Assembly: GCA_015484985.1 (NCBI GenBank)
Contig: WFUL01000122.1
Coordinates: forward strand, 1 to 12,376
Direction: 5' to 3'
Length of the DNA stretch: 12,376 bases
Source of the DNA: Anaerolineales bacterium
Lineage (GTDB): Bacteria > Chloroflexota > Anaerolineae > Anaerolineales > DRMV01
The position numbers and the translations under genes were made by a program. The notes beneath the pieces were generated by a model. That model did not search any database, was not told where the DNA came from, and saw only the letters and a program-made list of their open reading frames with translations. Every line of letters starts with the position of its first letter. Positions within the stretch are counted from its first letter, which is position 1. Shown piece after piece: positions 6,498 through 12,376 of this stretch.

Positions 6498-6590
6498 GGG
6501 CTCAGGACCATAAGGAAGAAAGAAAGAATTTGTGTGGGGCGGCGAAGCCGCCCCACACAAATTTATTTTTCTCCCTGCGGTCCTGAGCCC
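6498..6590 (+). repeat. Nested hairpin element B, terminator-like
   Basis: The inner stem is a perfect 17 bp palindrome, AATTTGTGTGGGGCGGC (6527-6543), a GAA loop (6544-6546) and its complement (6547-6563). The outer stem is a perfect 12 bp pairing of GGGCTCAGGACC (6498-6509) with GGTCCTGAGCCC (6579-6590). Purine-rich and pyrimidine-rich strands between the stems are themselves partly complementary, so the whole 93 nt folds as one long rod. TATTTTTCTCC follows the inner stem on the plus strand, so it could work as an intrinsic terminator isolating rpsT from upstream transcription. Confidence 0.87.
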
Positions 6591-6644
6591 GAGGAGGCTG
6601 CGCGTCACGTGGCAAATCATCTTGAAAAGACCTGGTTTTGCTCA

Positions 6645-6673
6645 GAACGTGCAAAAACGCCTGGTTCAGTGGC
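6645..6673 (+). repeat. Conserved tail of unit B
   Basis: Counterpart of 6404-6429: GAACGTGC, then AAAACGCCTGG and TTCAGTGGC. A weaker internal echo (AAAAGACCTGGTTTT at about 6624-6638) sits upstream, so the motif is partly doubled within the unit. The tail ends ten bases before the rpsT -35 box and may therefore be part of the rpsT upstream region. Confidence 0.6.
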
Positions 6674-6682
6674 ATGACTATC

Positions 6683-6711
6683 TGGACAAAGGCTCTGGCC
6701 TGCGCTACAAT
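6683..6711 (+). promoter_or_regulatory. rpsT promoter
   Basis: TGGACA (6683-6688), a 17 bp spacer and TACAAT (6706-6711) each differ from consensus by one base. Predicted transcription start is near 6718, leaving a leader of about 35 bases with the ribosome-binding site. Confidence 0.75.
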
Positions 6712-6752
6712 GGGAAACCGCTGCAAGAAGCCTGAAACCTGGGAGGTGAGCC

Positions 6753-7058
6753 TTGCCCAATACACGTTCAGCCAAGAAACGGCTTCGCCAAAATGAGAAA
6801 CGACGTTTGCGCAACCGCTGGTTCCGGGGTCGGGCCAAGACCTTCATCAAGAAGGCCAAGAAGGCCATGATGGCAGGCGACGCGGAATCCGCGGTGTACT
6901 ACACCCGCCTGGCCATCAAGGCCCTGGACAAAGCCGCGGCCAAGGGCATCTTGCATGAGCGCAACGTTGCTCGCAGGAAGAGCCGCTTGATGAAACAACT
7001 CAACGCCTTCTTGCAACAACAAGCACCGGAGAAGGCGCCCGAGAAAGTCGCGGCGTAG
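6753..7058 (+). CDS. rpsT: 30S ribosomal protein S20
   Basis: A 101-residue basic helical protein that binds 16S rRNA in the body of the small subunit. The opening PNTRSAKKRLRQNEKRRLRNR and the ARRKSRLMKQLN segment near the C-terminus are diagnostic of S20. The C-terminal tail QQQAPEKAPEKVAA is an Ala/Glu/Lys-rich extension beyond the usual 85-90 residues. The start is TTG at 6753, with GGAGGTGA six bases upstream; no ATG in frame could precede the conserved N-terminus. E. coli rpsT also starts with UUG, where the poor start codon is part of S20 autogenous control. Similar control here is inference. It is monocistronic, with its own promoter and terminator. Confidence 0.95.
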   Translation: MPNTRSAKKRLRQNEKRRLRNRWFRGRAKTFIKKAKKAMMAGDAESAVYYTRLAIKALDKAAAKGILHERNVARRKSRLMKQLNAFLQQQAPEKAPEKVAA

Positions 7059-7097
7059 TTCCTTTTCCTCTCCTCCTGATTACCCTTTTGCCTTCTT

Positions 7098-7132
7098 ACG
7101 CAGGTGGTCACGTTGCCCCCTGCGTTCTTTTG
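7098..7132 (+). terminator. rpsT intrinsic terminator
   Basis: ACGCAGG (7098-7104) pairs with CCTGCGT (7119-7125), extended by GG/CC after a one-base bulge, and is followed by TCTTTTG. It lies 40 bases after the rpsT stop and upstream of the liv promoter. Confidence 0.75.
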
Positions 7133-7168
7133 TGCTTTCCTTATCTTTTCTTACCAACGCAACCAAAC

Positions 7169-7198
7169 TTGACCTTGCGGGTTATCATGCATTAGAAT
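7169..7198 (+). promoter_or_regulatory. Probable liv operon promoter
   Basis: TTGACC (7169-7174), an 18 bp spacer and TAGAAT (7193-7198) lie 52 bases before the livH ATG. Both boxes are one mismatch from consensus. No riboswitch-like or leader-peptide structure is obvious in the short leader. Confidence 0.6.
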
Positions 7199-7250
7199 GG
7201 GGCCCAAATGGTCCGGTCGTTAACCTCGCCTTGGGACTGAGGAAGGCGAT

Positions 7251-8174
7251 ATGGAGCAATTAGCGCAGCAACTTTTCAATGCGTTGCAGTGGGGTAGTTA
7301 TTATGCCCTGATTGCCCTGGGCTACAGCATGGTGTACAGCATCCTGATGCTGTTCAACTTCGCCCATGGCGACGTGTTCATGGTGGCGACTTATATCGGT
7401 TATTTTGTCGCTGTAGGCCTCCTGGGATTGGCTTCCCTTAGCCTGCTCCCCTTATCCAATGTGGCCGTCTTCGTGCTCACATTGATTCTGACCATGTTCT
7501 TGGCTTCCTTCGTGGGCATTGGGGTGGAGTTGGTGGCGTACCGTCCCTTGCGGGATGCCCCCCGGGCATCAGCAGCCATTACCGGTTTGATGGTGGGCAT
7601 CTTCATGGAAACCGCGGTCCTGGCCGCTTTGGGTGCCAGCCGGAAGGACTTTCCCCTCCTGATTCCTCCCATTACCTTTACCATCGGTCCCGTGCACGTC
7701 ACCAACCTTAAACTTCTCACCCTGGCCATGGCTTTTGGCCTCATGTTCCTATTGCACCTGTTCATCTCCCGGACGAAAATTGGCATGGCCATGCGGGCCA
7801 TGTCCTTCGATTACGCGGTGGTACCCCTCATGGGGATTCCCATGAACACCATCATCGTGTTCACTTTCGCCCTGGGCTCGGCCCTCGCAGGGGCTGCGGG
7901 CATCCTCTTTGGGATGGCATACCCGGTGCTGGACCCCTACATGGGCGTGCTCATCGGCTGGAAAGCCTTCGTGGCCGCCATTCTGGGCGGTCGCGGTTCC
8001 ATTTTCGGTGCGGTGGTGGGCGGCTTTCTCCTGGGCTTTATCGAGATCCTCGTAGCGGCCACGCTGCCCTCCACCATGCGGGACTTGATTGCGTATAGCA
8101 TTGTGCTTTTGATTCTGACCTTCCGTCCTTACGGCCTGTTCGGCGAAGAATACAGCGCACGACTGCGCTTGTAA
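7251..8174 (+). CDS. livH: Branched-chain amino-acid ABC transporter permease LivH
   Basis: One of the two membrane subunits of a HAAT-family importer for leucine, isoleucine, valine or related compounds. The 307-residue length is normal. It is almost entirely hydrophobic with about eight membrane segments. The start region carries GYSMVYSILMLFNFAHGDVF, corresponding to the conserved LivH NFAHG motif. The late segment GWKAFVAAILGGRGSIFGAV corresponds to the conserved cytoplasmic coupling region contacting the ATPases. The C-terminus RPYGLFGEEYSARLRL is typical. The ATG at 7251 follows GGAAGG. livM follows after a gap of about 12 bases. Substrate could also be urea, amides or aromatic acids, since this family is used broadly. 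Confidence 0.92.
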   Translation: MEQLAQQLFNALQWGSYYALIALGYSMVYSILMLFNFAHGDVFMVATYIGYFVAVGLLGLASLSLLPLSNVAVFVLTLILTMFLASFVGIGVELVAYRPLRDAPRASAAITGLMVGIFMETAVLAALGASRKDFPLLIPPITFTIGPVHVTNLKLLTLAMAFGLMFLLHLFISRTKIGMAMRAMSFDYAVVPLMGIPMNTIIVFTFALGSALAGAAGILFGMAYPVLDPYMGVLIGWKAFVAAILGGRGSIFGAVVGGFLLGFIEILVAATLPSTMRDLIAYSIVLLILTFRPYGLFGEEYSARLRL

Positions 8175-8186
8175 GGTTGGGTGCCT

Positions 8187-9524
8187 ATGGGAACACAAAC
8201 GGCTCTCTCCCGTGTGGCCATTCCCTGGCGTCGCTGGGTGCATCCGGTGGCGGCCTGGTTCCGTCAGCACTTCGGGGATACGCCCCTGGGGAGTTGGTTG
8301 TTGGGCGCGGCGGTGGCGACCCTGCTGGAGCGCCTGTTCGGGGCCACCATCGCCTATTACCTGGGTCTGGGTTCGGTGCCGGCCATTTTCGGCCTGTCCA
8401 TCGTGCTCAAGACCCCGGCCCTGATTCCCTCGGTGCTGGTCTTCGTCCTCCTGATGTACCTCCTGCCCACGCTGCTGGTGGCCAAGTTCACCACGCCCCT
8501 CTTCCTGCGTTGGGAAGAGCGGCTGTCCACCCGGGTGTACGTCCTCCTGCACGTCCTGTTCCTGTTCCTTATCCTGTACTTCTGGAGCCAGGTGGACCCG
8601 TACCGGCTGTTGGTGCTGCGCTTGTTGGGCATCAACATCCTGTTGACCCTGAGCCTGAACCTGGTCAACGGCTGGATGGGCGAGTTCTCCGTCTCCGTGG
8701 CCGGGTTCATGTCCGTGGGCGCTTACGTGTCCTCGGTGTTCATGGTGTGGGGGTTCGTCAACGATGACGTGTTCGGCCCGGCTTTCTTCCCCGAGTCCCT
8801 GGCTCCGCTGGCCTTCCCCCTCTCTCTGGTGCTGGCGGGCGCGGTGACCGCGGTCAGCGCCCTGGCCGTGGCCATTCCCTCCTTCCGAACCCGGGGAGAC
8901 TATTTGGCCATTATTACCCTGGCCTACCTTTTCATCGTCAAAAGCACCTTTGAAAACCTGGACTTCATCGGTGGGCCTCGGGGGTTCATGAATCAACCGG
9001 AAGTGGCCTCGTTCACGGTGGTTTTCGTATGGGTGGTTTTGGGTATCTGGGTCATGCACAATTTCGTCACCTCCACCCTGGGCAAGGCCACTAACGCGGT
9101 GCGGGACAATGAATCCGCGGCGGAGATGATGACGGTGGACACCCGTCGGGTCAAAGTGGTGGCCTTTCTGACCCATGCCTTCTGGTCGGGGGTGGCGGGT
9201 GGACTGTATGCCCATGTCATCGGGTACATCAACCCCTCCAGCTTTGATTTGCGAAAGTCCGCCGAAATCCTGGGCATGCTCTACCTGGGCGGGTTGAACT
9301 CCGTATCGGGCTCCATTTTGGGGCCGGTGCTCTTCATGTTCTTGAGTGAGATCCTGCGACCCTTCCAGCTGGCCAAGTGGCTGGTCATTCCGGTTATCCT
9401 GATTTACGCCATGGTTCGTCGGCCGCGGGGCTTGATGGGCTTCCAGGAGCTCCGCGTGCCCTTCCTGGTACGACGTCGCCAGGCGCAAGAGGAGGCAAGG
9501 GCGCATGCCGTTGCTGGAGATTAA
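8187..9524 (+). CDS. livM: Branched-chain amino-acid ABC transporter permease LivM, N-terminally extended
   Basis: The second permease subunit. The LivM core starts near residue 142 with LLVLRLLGINILLTLSLNLV, then NGWMGEFSVSVAGFMSVGAY. Later come TRGDYLAIITLAYLFI, RDNESAAEMMTVDTRRVK and SGVAGGLYAHV, all family hallmarks. About 140 residues precede the core. They contain roughly three extra hydrophobic segments (about 35-60, 65-100 and 117-135), longer than in many LivM proteins. E. coli LivM also has an N-terminal extension, though I judge this one longer. I placed the start at ATG 8187; GTG at 8181 in the same frame (two residues longer, AAGG four bases upstream) is equally possible. The 3' end overlaps livG by 20 bases. 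Confidence 0.9.
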   Translation: MGTQTALSRVAIPWRRWVHPVAAWFRQHFGDTPLGSWLLGAAVATLLERLFGATIAYYLGLGSVPAIFGLSIVLKTPALIPSVLVFVLLMYLLPTLLVAKFTTPLFLRWEERLSTRVYVLLHVLFLFLILYFWSQVDPYRLLVLRLLGINILLTLSLNLVNGWMGEFSVSVAGFMSVGAYVSSVFMVWGFVNDDVFGPAFFPESLAPLAFPLSLVLAGAVTAVSALAVAIPSFRTRGDYLAIITLAYLFIVKSTFENLDFIGGPRGFMNQPEVASFTVVFVWVVLGIWVMHNFVTSTLGKATNAVRDNESAAEMMTVDTRRVKVVAFLTHAFWSGVAGGLYAHVIGYINPSSFDLRKSAEILGMLYLGGLNSVSGSILGPVLFMFLSEILRPFQLAKWLVIPVILIYAMVRRPRGLMGFQELRVPFLVRRRQAQEEARAHAVAGD

Positions 9525-10275
9525 ACACCTCACCCATTGGTTTGGCGGCCTGCGGGCCGTGCATGACTTCAACCTCAAGCTGGAGCCCGGGGAAATTCGG
9601 GGGCTCATTGGCCCCAACGGTGCTGGAAAGACTACGGTGTTCAACCTGGTCACGGGCTTCTACAAGCCCACCGAGGGGCGCATCATCTTCATGGGCAAGG
9701 ACATTACAGGCAAGCGTCCCCACGAAATCGCCCGCATGGGCATTGGCCGCACTTTCCAGAACCTGCGCCTCTGGACCCATCTGACGGCCCTGGACAATAT
9801 CAAGGTGGCCTTTTACAGCCAGATTCGTTACGGTCTGGTGGGGGCCTTCTTCAACACCCGGGCTCGACGCGAGGAAGAGGAACGCATCGACCATGAGGCC
9901 CGCAATCTGATGAAGATGCTGGGCATCGACCAATACGCGAACTGGGTGGTGAGCGGGCTGCCCTACGGCATCCAGCGGAAGGTGGAAATCGCCCGGGCCC
10001 TGGCCACCAAGCCCCGCTTGCTTTTGCTGGACGAGCCCACCGCGGGCATGAGCCCGGCAGAGATGCGGGAGACCATGGACTTCATCCTGTTCATCCGGGA
10101 GAAGTTCAACCTGACCATCTGGCTCATCGAGCACAAGATGAAGTTCGTGATGGGCCTGTGCGAGTGGATTCAGGTGCTCAACTTCGGTGAGACCATTGCC
10201 GAAGGGCCGCCGAAGGAAATCCAGCGGCACCCCGAAGTCATCAAAGCCTACCTTGGGGAGATGGTGGAACTATGA
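9505..10275 (+). CDS. livG: Branched-chain amino-acid ABC transporter ATPase LivG
   Basis: First ATPase subunit, 256 residues, cytoplasmic and docked to LivH/LivM. Walker A GPNGAGKTT lies at 36-44. The Q-loop TFQNLRLW has Gln85. Walker B LLLLDE (172-177) has Asp176 and catalytic Glu177. The switch histidine is at 210 in IEHKM. The ABC signature is LPYGIQR (152-158), where the family norm is LSYGQQR; the serine and first glutamine are replaced. The typical LivG insertion between Q-loop and signature (about 105-135, charged RREEEERIDHE) is present. A GGAGG at 9491-9495 precedes the ATG. The gene overlaps livM by 20 bases and livF by ATGA, implying tight co-translation. Confidence 0.94.
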   Translation: MPLLEIKHLTHWFGGLRAVHDFNLKLEPGEIRGLIGPNGAGKTTVFNLVTGFYKPTEGRIIFMGKDITGKRPHEIARMGIGRTFQNLRLWTHLTALDNIKVAFYSQIRYGLVGAFFNTRARREEEERIDHEARNLMKMLGIDQYANWVVSGLPYGIQRKVEIARALATKPRLLLLDEPTAGMSPAEMRETMDFILFIREKFNLTIWLIEHKMKFVMGLCEWIQVLNFGETIAEGPPKEIQRHPEVIKAYLGEMVEL

Positions 10276-10991
10276 GTCAGCTGGTGGTGGAAAATCTGGA
10301 AGTGTACTACGGCAACATCCGCGCCGTACACGGCATTTCCTTCCATGTGGATAAAGGGGAAATCGTGACCATCATCGGCGCCAACGGCGCGGGGAAGTCC
10401 TCCACCTTGCGGGCCATTTCCCGGTGGATGGTGAAGGTGGGTCCTGAGACTCGCATCCTCTTTGAGGGCGAGGACCTGTTACGCTATCCTCCCCACCGAG
10501 TGGTCAGCGAACTGGGCATCAGCCATGTCCCGGAAGGTCGGCGCATTTTCGGGAACCTGACGGTGTGGGAGAACCTCATGCTGGCGGCCTATGCCCGCAA
10601 GGACCGGGAACAGCTCAAACGGGACCTGGACATGGTCTTCGATCTCTTCCCCCGGCTGAAGGAGCGCCGGGACCAAAAGGCCGGCACCATGAGCGGTGGT
10701 GAGCAACAGATGTTGGCCGTGGCCCGCGCGCTCATCAGCGGCCGTCGTTTGATGTTGCTGGATGAGCCTTCCATGGGTTTGGCTCCCCTGCTCATGCAGG
10801 AGATGTTCAAGGCCCTGCGGGAAATCAACAAGGAAGGCACCACCATCCTCCTGGTGGAACAGAACGCCCACATGGCCCTGCAATTTGCCCAACGGGGATA
10901 CGTTTTGGAAACGGGCAATCTGGTCCTGGAAGGGCCGACCCAGGAGTTGCTGGCCAATCCCAAGGTCAAGGAAGCCTATCTGGGCGGGTGA
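10272..10991 (+). CDS. livF: Branched-chain amino-acid ABC transporter ATPase LivF
   Basis: Second ATPase subunit, 239 residues. Walker A GANGAGKSS lies at 36-44. HVPEGRRIFGNLTVWENL matches the LivF-specific region after the Q-loop position. The signature is a standard SGGEQQ (141-146), and Walker B LMLLDE (160-165) has Asp164 and Glu165. The switch position reads VEQN, not a histidine, as is usual for LivF. LivF therefore supplies a normal signature, while LivG supplies the switch histidine and a deviant signature. This suggests two unequal ATP sites in the heterodimer. The start overlaps the livG stop (ATGA). The acylphosphatase gene begins 6 bases after its stop. Confidence 0.94.
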   Translation: MSQLVVENLEVYYGNIRAVHGISFHVDKGEIVTIIGANGAGKSSTLRAISRWMVKVGPETRILFEGEDLLRYPPHRVVSELGISHVPEGRRIFGNLTVWENLMLAAYARKDREQLKRDLDMVFDLFPRLKERRDQKAGTMSGGEQQMLAVARALISGRRLMLLDEPSMGLAPLLMQEMFKALREINKEGTTILLVEQNAHMALQFAQRGYVLETGNLVLEGPTQELLANPKVKEAYLGG

Positions 10992-10997
10992 GGGCCC

Positions 10998-11276
10998 ATG
11001 GAACGTCTCCACGCCCGCATCTACGGTGTGGTGCAGGGAGTGGGATTTCGCCACTTCGTCTGGAAGCAGGCCCAGCGCCTGAACCTTACCGGTTGGGTGC
11101 GGAACCGACGGGATGGTTCGGTGGAAGTGGTAGCCGAGGGTCCTCGGCCGGACCTGGAGGCGCTGCTCCAAGAGTTGCATCGGGGGCCCTGGGGTGCCCG
11201 GGTTGACCGGGTGGAGGTCTCCTGGGAGCCCGCGAGCCACGAATTCCTGGATTTCGAGGTTCGTCCTACGGTGTAA
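10998..11276 (+). CDS. acyP: Acylphosphatase
   Basis: A 92-residue cytoplasmic enzyme that hydrolyses acyl phosphates such as carbamoyl phosphate and 1,3-bisphosphoglycerate. The phosphate-binding loop GVVQGVGFRHF (10-20) provides catalytic Arg18, and GWVRNRRDGSVEV provides catalytic Asn36, so it should be active. Size and the C-terminal FEVRP are as expected. GAGGG lies just before the ATG. It follows livF by only 6 bases and precedes a strong terminator, so it is the last gene of the liv operon by position; a metabolic link to transport is not evident. Confidence 0.94.
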   Translation: MERLHARIYGVVQGVGFRHFVWKQAQRLNLTGWVRNRRDGSVEVVAEGPRPDLEALLQELHRGPWGARVDRVEVSWEPASHEFLDFEVRPTV

Positions 11277-11307
11277 TACCCCGTTCTCCCACGAAGTGAA
11301 ACAAAGG

Positions 11308-11336
11308 AAAAACAGCGGCCTATGGCCGCTGTTTTT
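11308..11336. terminator. Bidirectional intrinsic terminator between acyP and the kinase
   Basis: A perfect 13 bp inverted repeat, AAAAACAGCGGCC, TAT loop, GGCCGCTGTTTTT. Each strand has a GC-rich stem followed by a T-run, so it can stop the liv-acyP transcript and the opposing kinase transcript. It lies 31 bases after the acyP stop and 18 bases from the kinase stop. Confidence 0.92.
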
Positions 11337-11354
11337 CTTGTTACGCCCGCTCCT

Positions 11355-12376
11355 TCACGAAGACGTTCCGGTGGGGATGCGCACCTCCACCTCCCGTCCT
11401 TCGCCCGGACGCGCTTGGATGTTGAGGCGCCCTCCCAATCGGTCAATCTGTTCCTTAAGAAGGCGTAACTCATCGGTTTGAGGCTCGGGGGGAAGTTCGT
11501 CCAGCCCCAGCCCTTCCGTACGCACCCGCAAGAACAGGGATCGCGGGTCCTGGAAGTCCACCAGGACCGAGACCCGCTGGGGCTGGCCCCGGTCCGTGGT
11601 CTCGTGGATGGCTTCCTGCACCACCCGGAAGGCCAGCATCTCCAGGAAACCTTCCAGGCGTCGAGGATTCCCCACGTACTTGACGTCGGTTTCGATGCCT
11701 ATCTGCTGTTGCAGGGTGCTGAGATAGCGCTGAATGGTGGGAGTCAGTCCCAAATCGTCCAGGGCCATGGGACGAAGTTCCGTGATGAACATGCGCACTT
11801 TGCGGAAGGACTGCTGCGCCATTTTTTGCAGGGTCTCCAGTTCCGACAGAGCCTGTTTTGGGTCCCTGTCGAAGATGCGGCGCACGATTTCCGCCTGGAG
11901 GATGAGATTGGAGAGGGTCTGCGCAGGGCCGTCGTGGAGTTGGCGGGCCACGCGGCGCCGGACGTTCTGTTCGGCCTGAATGACCATGCGCACCAGGGCT
12001 TCGGACGAAGTCTGGCTCCCTTCTTCATCGCTCACCAACGGAAGCACAGTCTCCAAGGCTTCGAGGAAGCGCATGAGCAACTCGCGATAGCGTTCCAGAT
12101 GGGCCTTGTCGGCATCCAACTTTTCCACCTGGCTGCGCACCAGGAGGAACCGCTGCTGGGTTTCCAGGGCCGACTCAAAGTGTTTAGCCGCTTCCTCCAG
12201 GCGTCCCCGCTGGATGGCCTGGCGCAGATAGGCCTGCATGGATGCACTGCGCTGTCCCAGGCGTTCCACCTCGGCCCGGCTCTTTTCCGCCATGAGCTCG
12301 ACTTCACGCAGTTGCCGGTCCAGGTTCTCCTGTTCCTTGCGGGCCCACTCCAGCCATTCTCGCAGTTGTGCTCGCA
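11355..12376 (-). CDS. DegS/NarL-type sensor histidine kinase, partial, with degenerate ATPase domain
   Basis: The frame is open to the window edge, giving 339 visible residues; the true start is beyond 12376. An ATG at 12293 exists, but the 27 codons above it continue the same charged coiled coil, so it is probably internal. A long coiled coil leads into the HisKA_3 box RRVARQLHDGPAQTLSNL, very like B. subtilis DegS. The phospho-acceptor His codon is at 11936-11934. The dimerisation helix continues to ELRPMALDDLGL. The C-terminal ATPase fold is recognisable (VVQEAI, RLGG, VRIP) but its key residues are replaced. The N-box Asn is Glu, the N-box His is Arg, the G1-box Asp is Thr (VRTEGLG) and the G2 glycine is missing. 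No membrane segment is visible. It may be a pseudokinase or use an atypical site. The response regulator is not in view. Confidence 0.82.
   Translation of the reverse strand, partial: RAQLREWLEWARKEQENLDRQLREVELMAEKSRAEVERLGQRSASMQAYLRQAIQRGRLEEAAKHFESALETQQRFLLVRSQVEKLDADKAHLERYRELLMRFLEALETVLPLVSDEEGSQTSSEALVRMVIQAEQNVRRRVARQLHDGPAQTLSNLILQAEIVRRIFDRDPKQALSELETLQKMAQQSFRKVRMFITELRPMALDDLGLTPTIQRYLSTLQQQIGIETDVKYVGNPRRLEGFLEMLAFRVVQEAIHETTDRGQPQRVSVLVDFQDPRSLFLRVRTEGLGLDELPPEPQTDELRLLKEQIDRLGGRLNIQARPGEGREVEVRIPTGTSS

Larger units (their letters stand above)
6228..6682. other. Gene-free stretch with two repeat units
   Basis: No convincing protein gene is present: the only open frames cross perfect palindromes and lack ribosome-binding sites. 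The stretch holds hairpin elements A and B, a conserved tail after each, and three CTGTTC motifs. It is less GC-rich in places than the flanking genes. I see no tRNA cloverleaf. Unit A (hairpin plus tail, 6261-6429) and unit B (6498-6673) look like an old tandem duplication of about 170-176 bp. Confidence 0.7.

Noticed and set aside
6261..6590. Reading elements A and B purely as ordinary terminators
   Set aside because: B could terminate (T-rich after the stem) but A lacks a plus-strand T-run. The outer stems, shared loop and conserved tails exceed what a terminator needs, so I kept the repeat call and noted terminator activity as possible.
6261..6673. CRISPR-like or tRNA-like interpretation of the repeats
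   Set aside because: There are only two long units of about 170 bp whose stems differ in sequence, with no uniform short repeats and spacers. No cloverleaf or TTCGANNC arm was found.
6532..6735. Small open frame starting inside hairpin B
   Set aside because: It runs through the palindrome and across the rpsT promoter, has no ribosome-binding site and no recognisable protein character.
7749..9653. Long antisense open frame (634 codons) opposite livH, livM and livG
   Set aside because: Its extreme His/Gln/Glu content is what the complement of hydrophobic membrane-protein codons gives. The sense strand has clear Liv motifs.
12293..12376. Treating the ATG at 12293 as the kinase start
   Set aside because: The frame upstream is open to the edge and continues the same heptad-like charged helix. 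No ribosome-binding site is seen before this ATG.

Overview
This is a GC-rich, densely packed bacterial chromosome segment of mostly housekeeping genes. Gene content suggests a Chloroflexota bacterium, possibly Anaerolineae: a DegS-type kinase with a long coiled coil, a Liv-type transporter operon, DUF711 next to glutamate racemase, and a WCAPC thioredoxin. No rRNA or other marker fixes the phylum, so this is an inference. I see no phage, plasmid, insertion sequence or CRISPR array.

Layout. (1) Positions 1-159, minus strand: the first 53 codons of a thioredoxin with its own promoter. (2) Positions 363-2437, minus strand: glutamate racemase (murI) translationally coupled (ATGA overlap) to a DUF711 protein. 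(3) Positions 2506-6227, plus strand: a three-gene surface-glycan operon made of a capsule-type glycosyltransferase, a PseB-like UDP-GlcNAc 4,6-dehydratase and a Gfo/Idh/MocA oxidoreductase. Its promoter overlaps that of murI. (4) Positions 6228-6682: a gene-free stretch holding two related nested-hairpin elements. (5) Positions 6683-7132: ribosomal protein S20 (rpsT) with a near-consensus promoter, a TTG start and a terminator. (6) Positions 7169-11336: a liv branched-chain amino-acid ABC transporter operon (livH, livM, livG, livF) ending in an acylphosphatase gene and a strong terminator. (7) Positions 11355-12376, minus strand: the C-terminal part of a DegS/NarL-type sensor histidine kinase, converging on the liv operon and sharing its terminator.

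How the genes fit together. MurI supplies D-glutamate for peptidoglycan. The divergent operon probably makes or transfers an unusual surface sugar, so both sides of the shared promoter concern the cell envelope. The liv genes encode both permeases and both ATPases of an importer, but no binding protein is present.

The least ordinary feature is a family of imperfect hairpins of about 90 nt. Two copies (6261-6349 and 6498-6590) have 17-19 bp inner stems closed by the same GAA loop and separate outer stems. Six of 17 inner-stem positions differ between the copies and all six are compensated on the opposite arm. A degenerate third relative lies at 319-381 across the DUF711 stop codon. The second notable point is that the histidine kinase keeps its phospho-acceptor box but has lost the recognisable ATP-binding residues.
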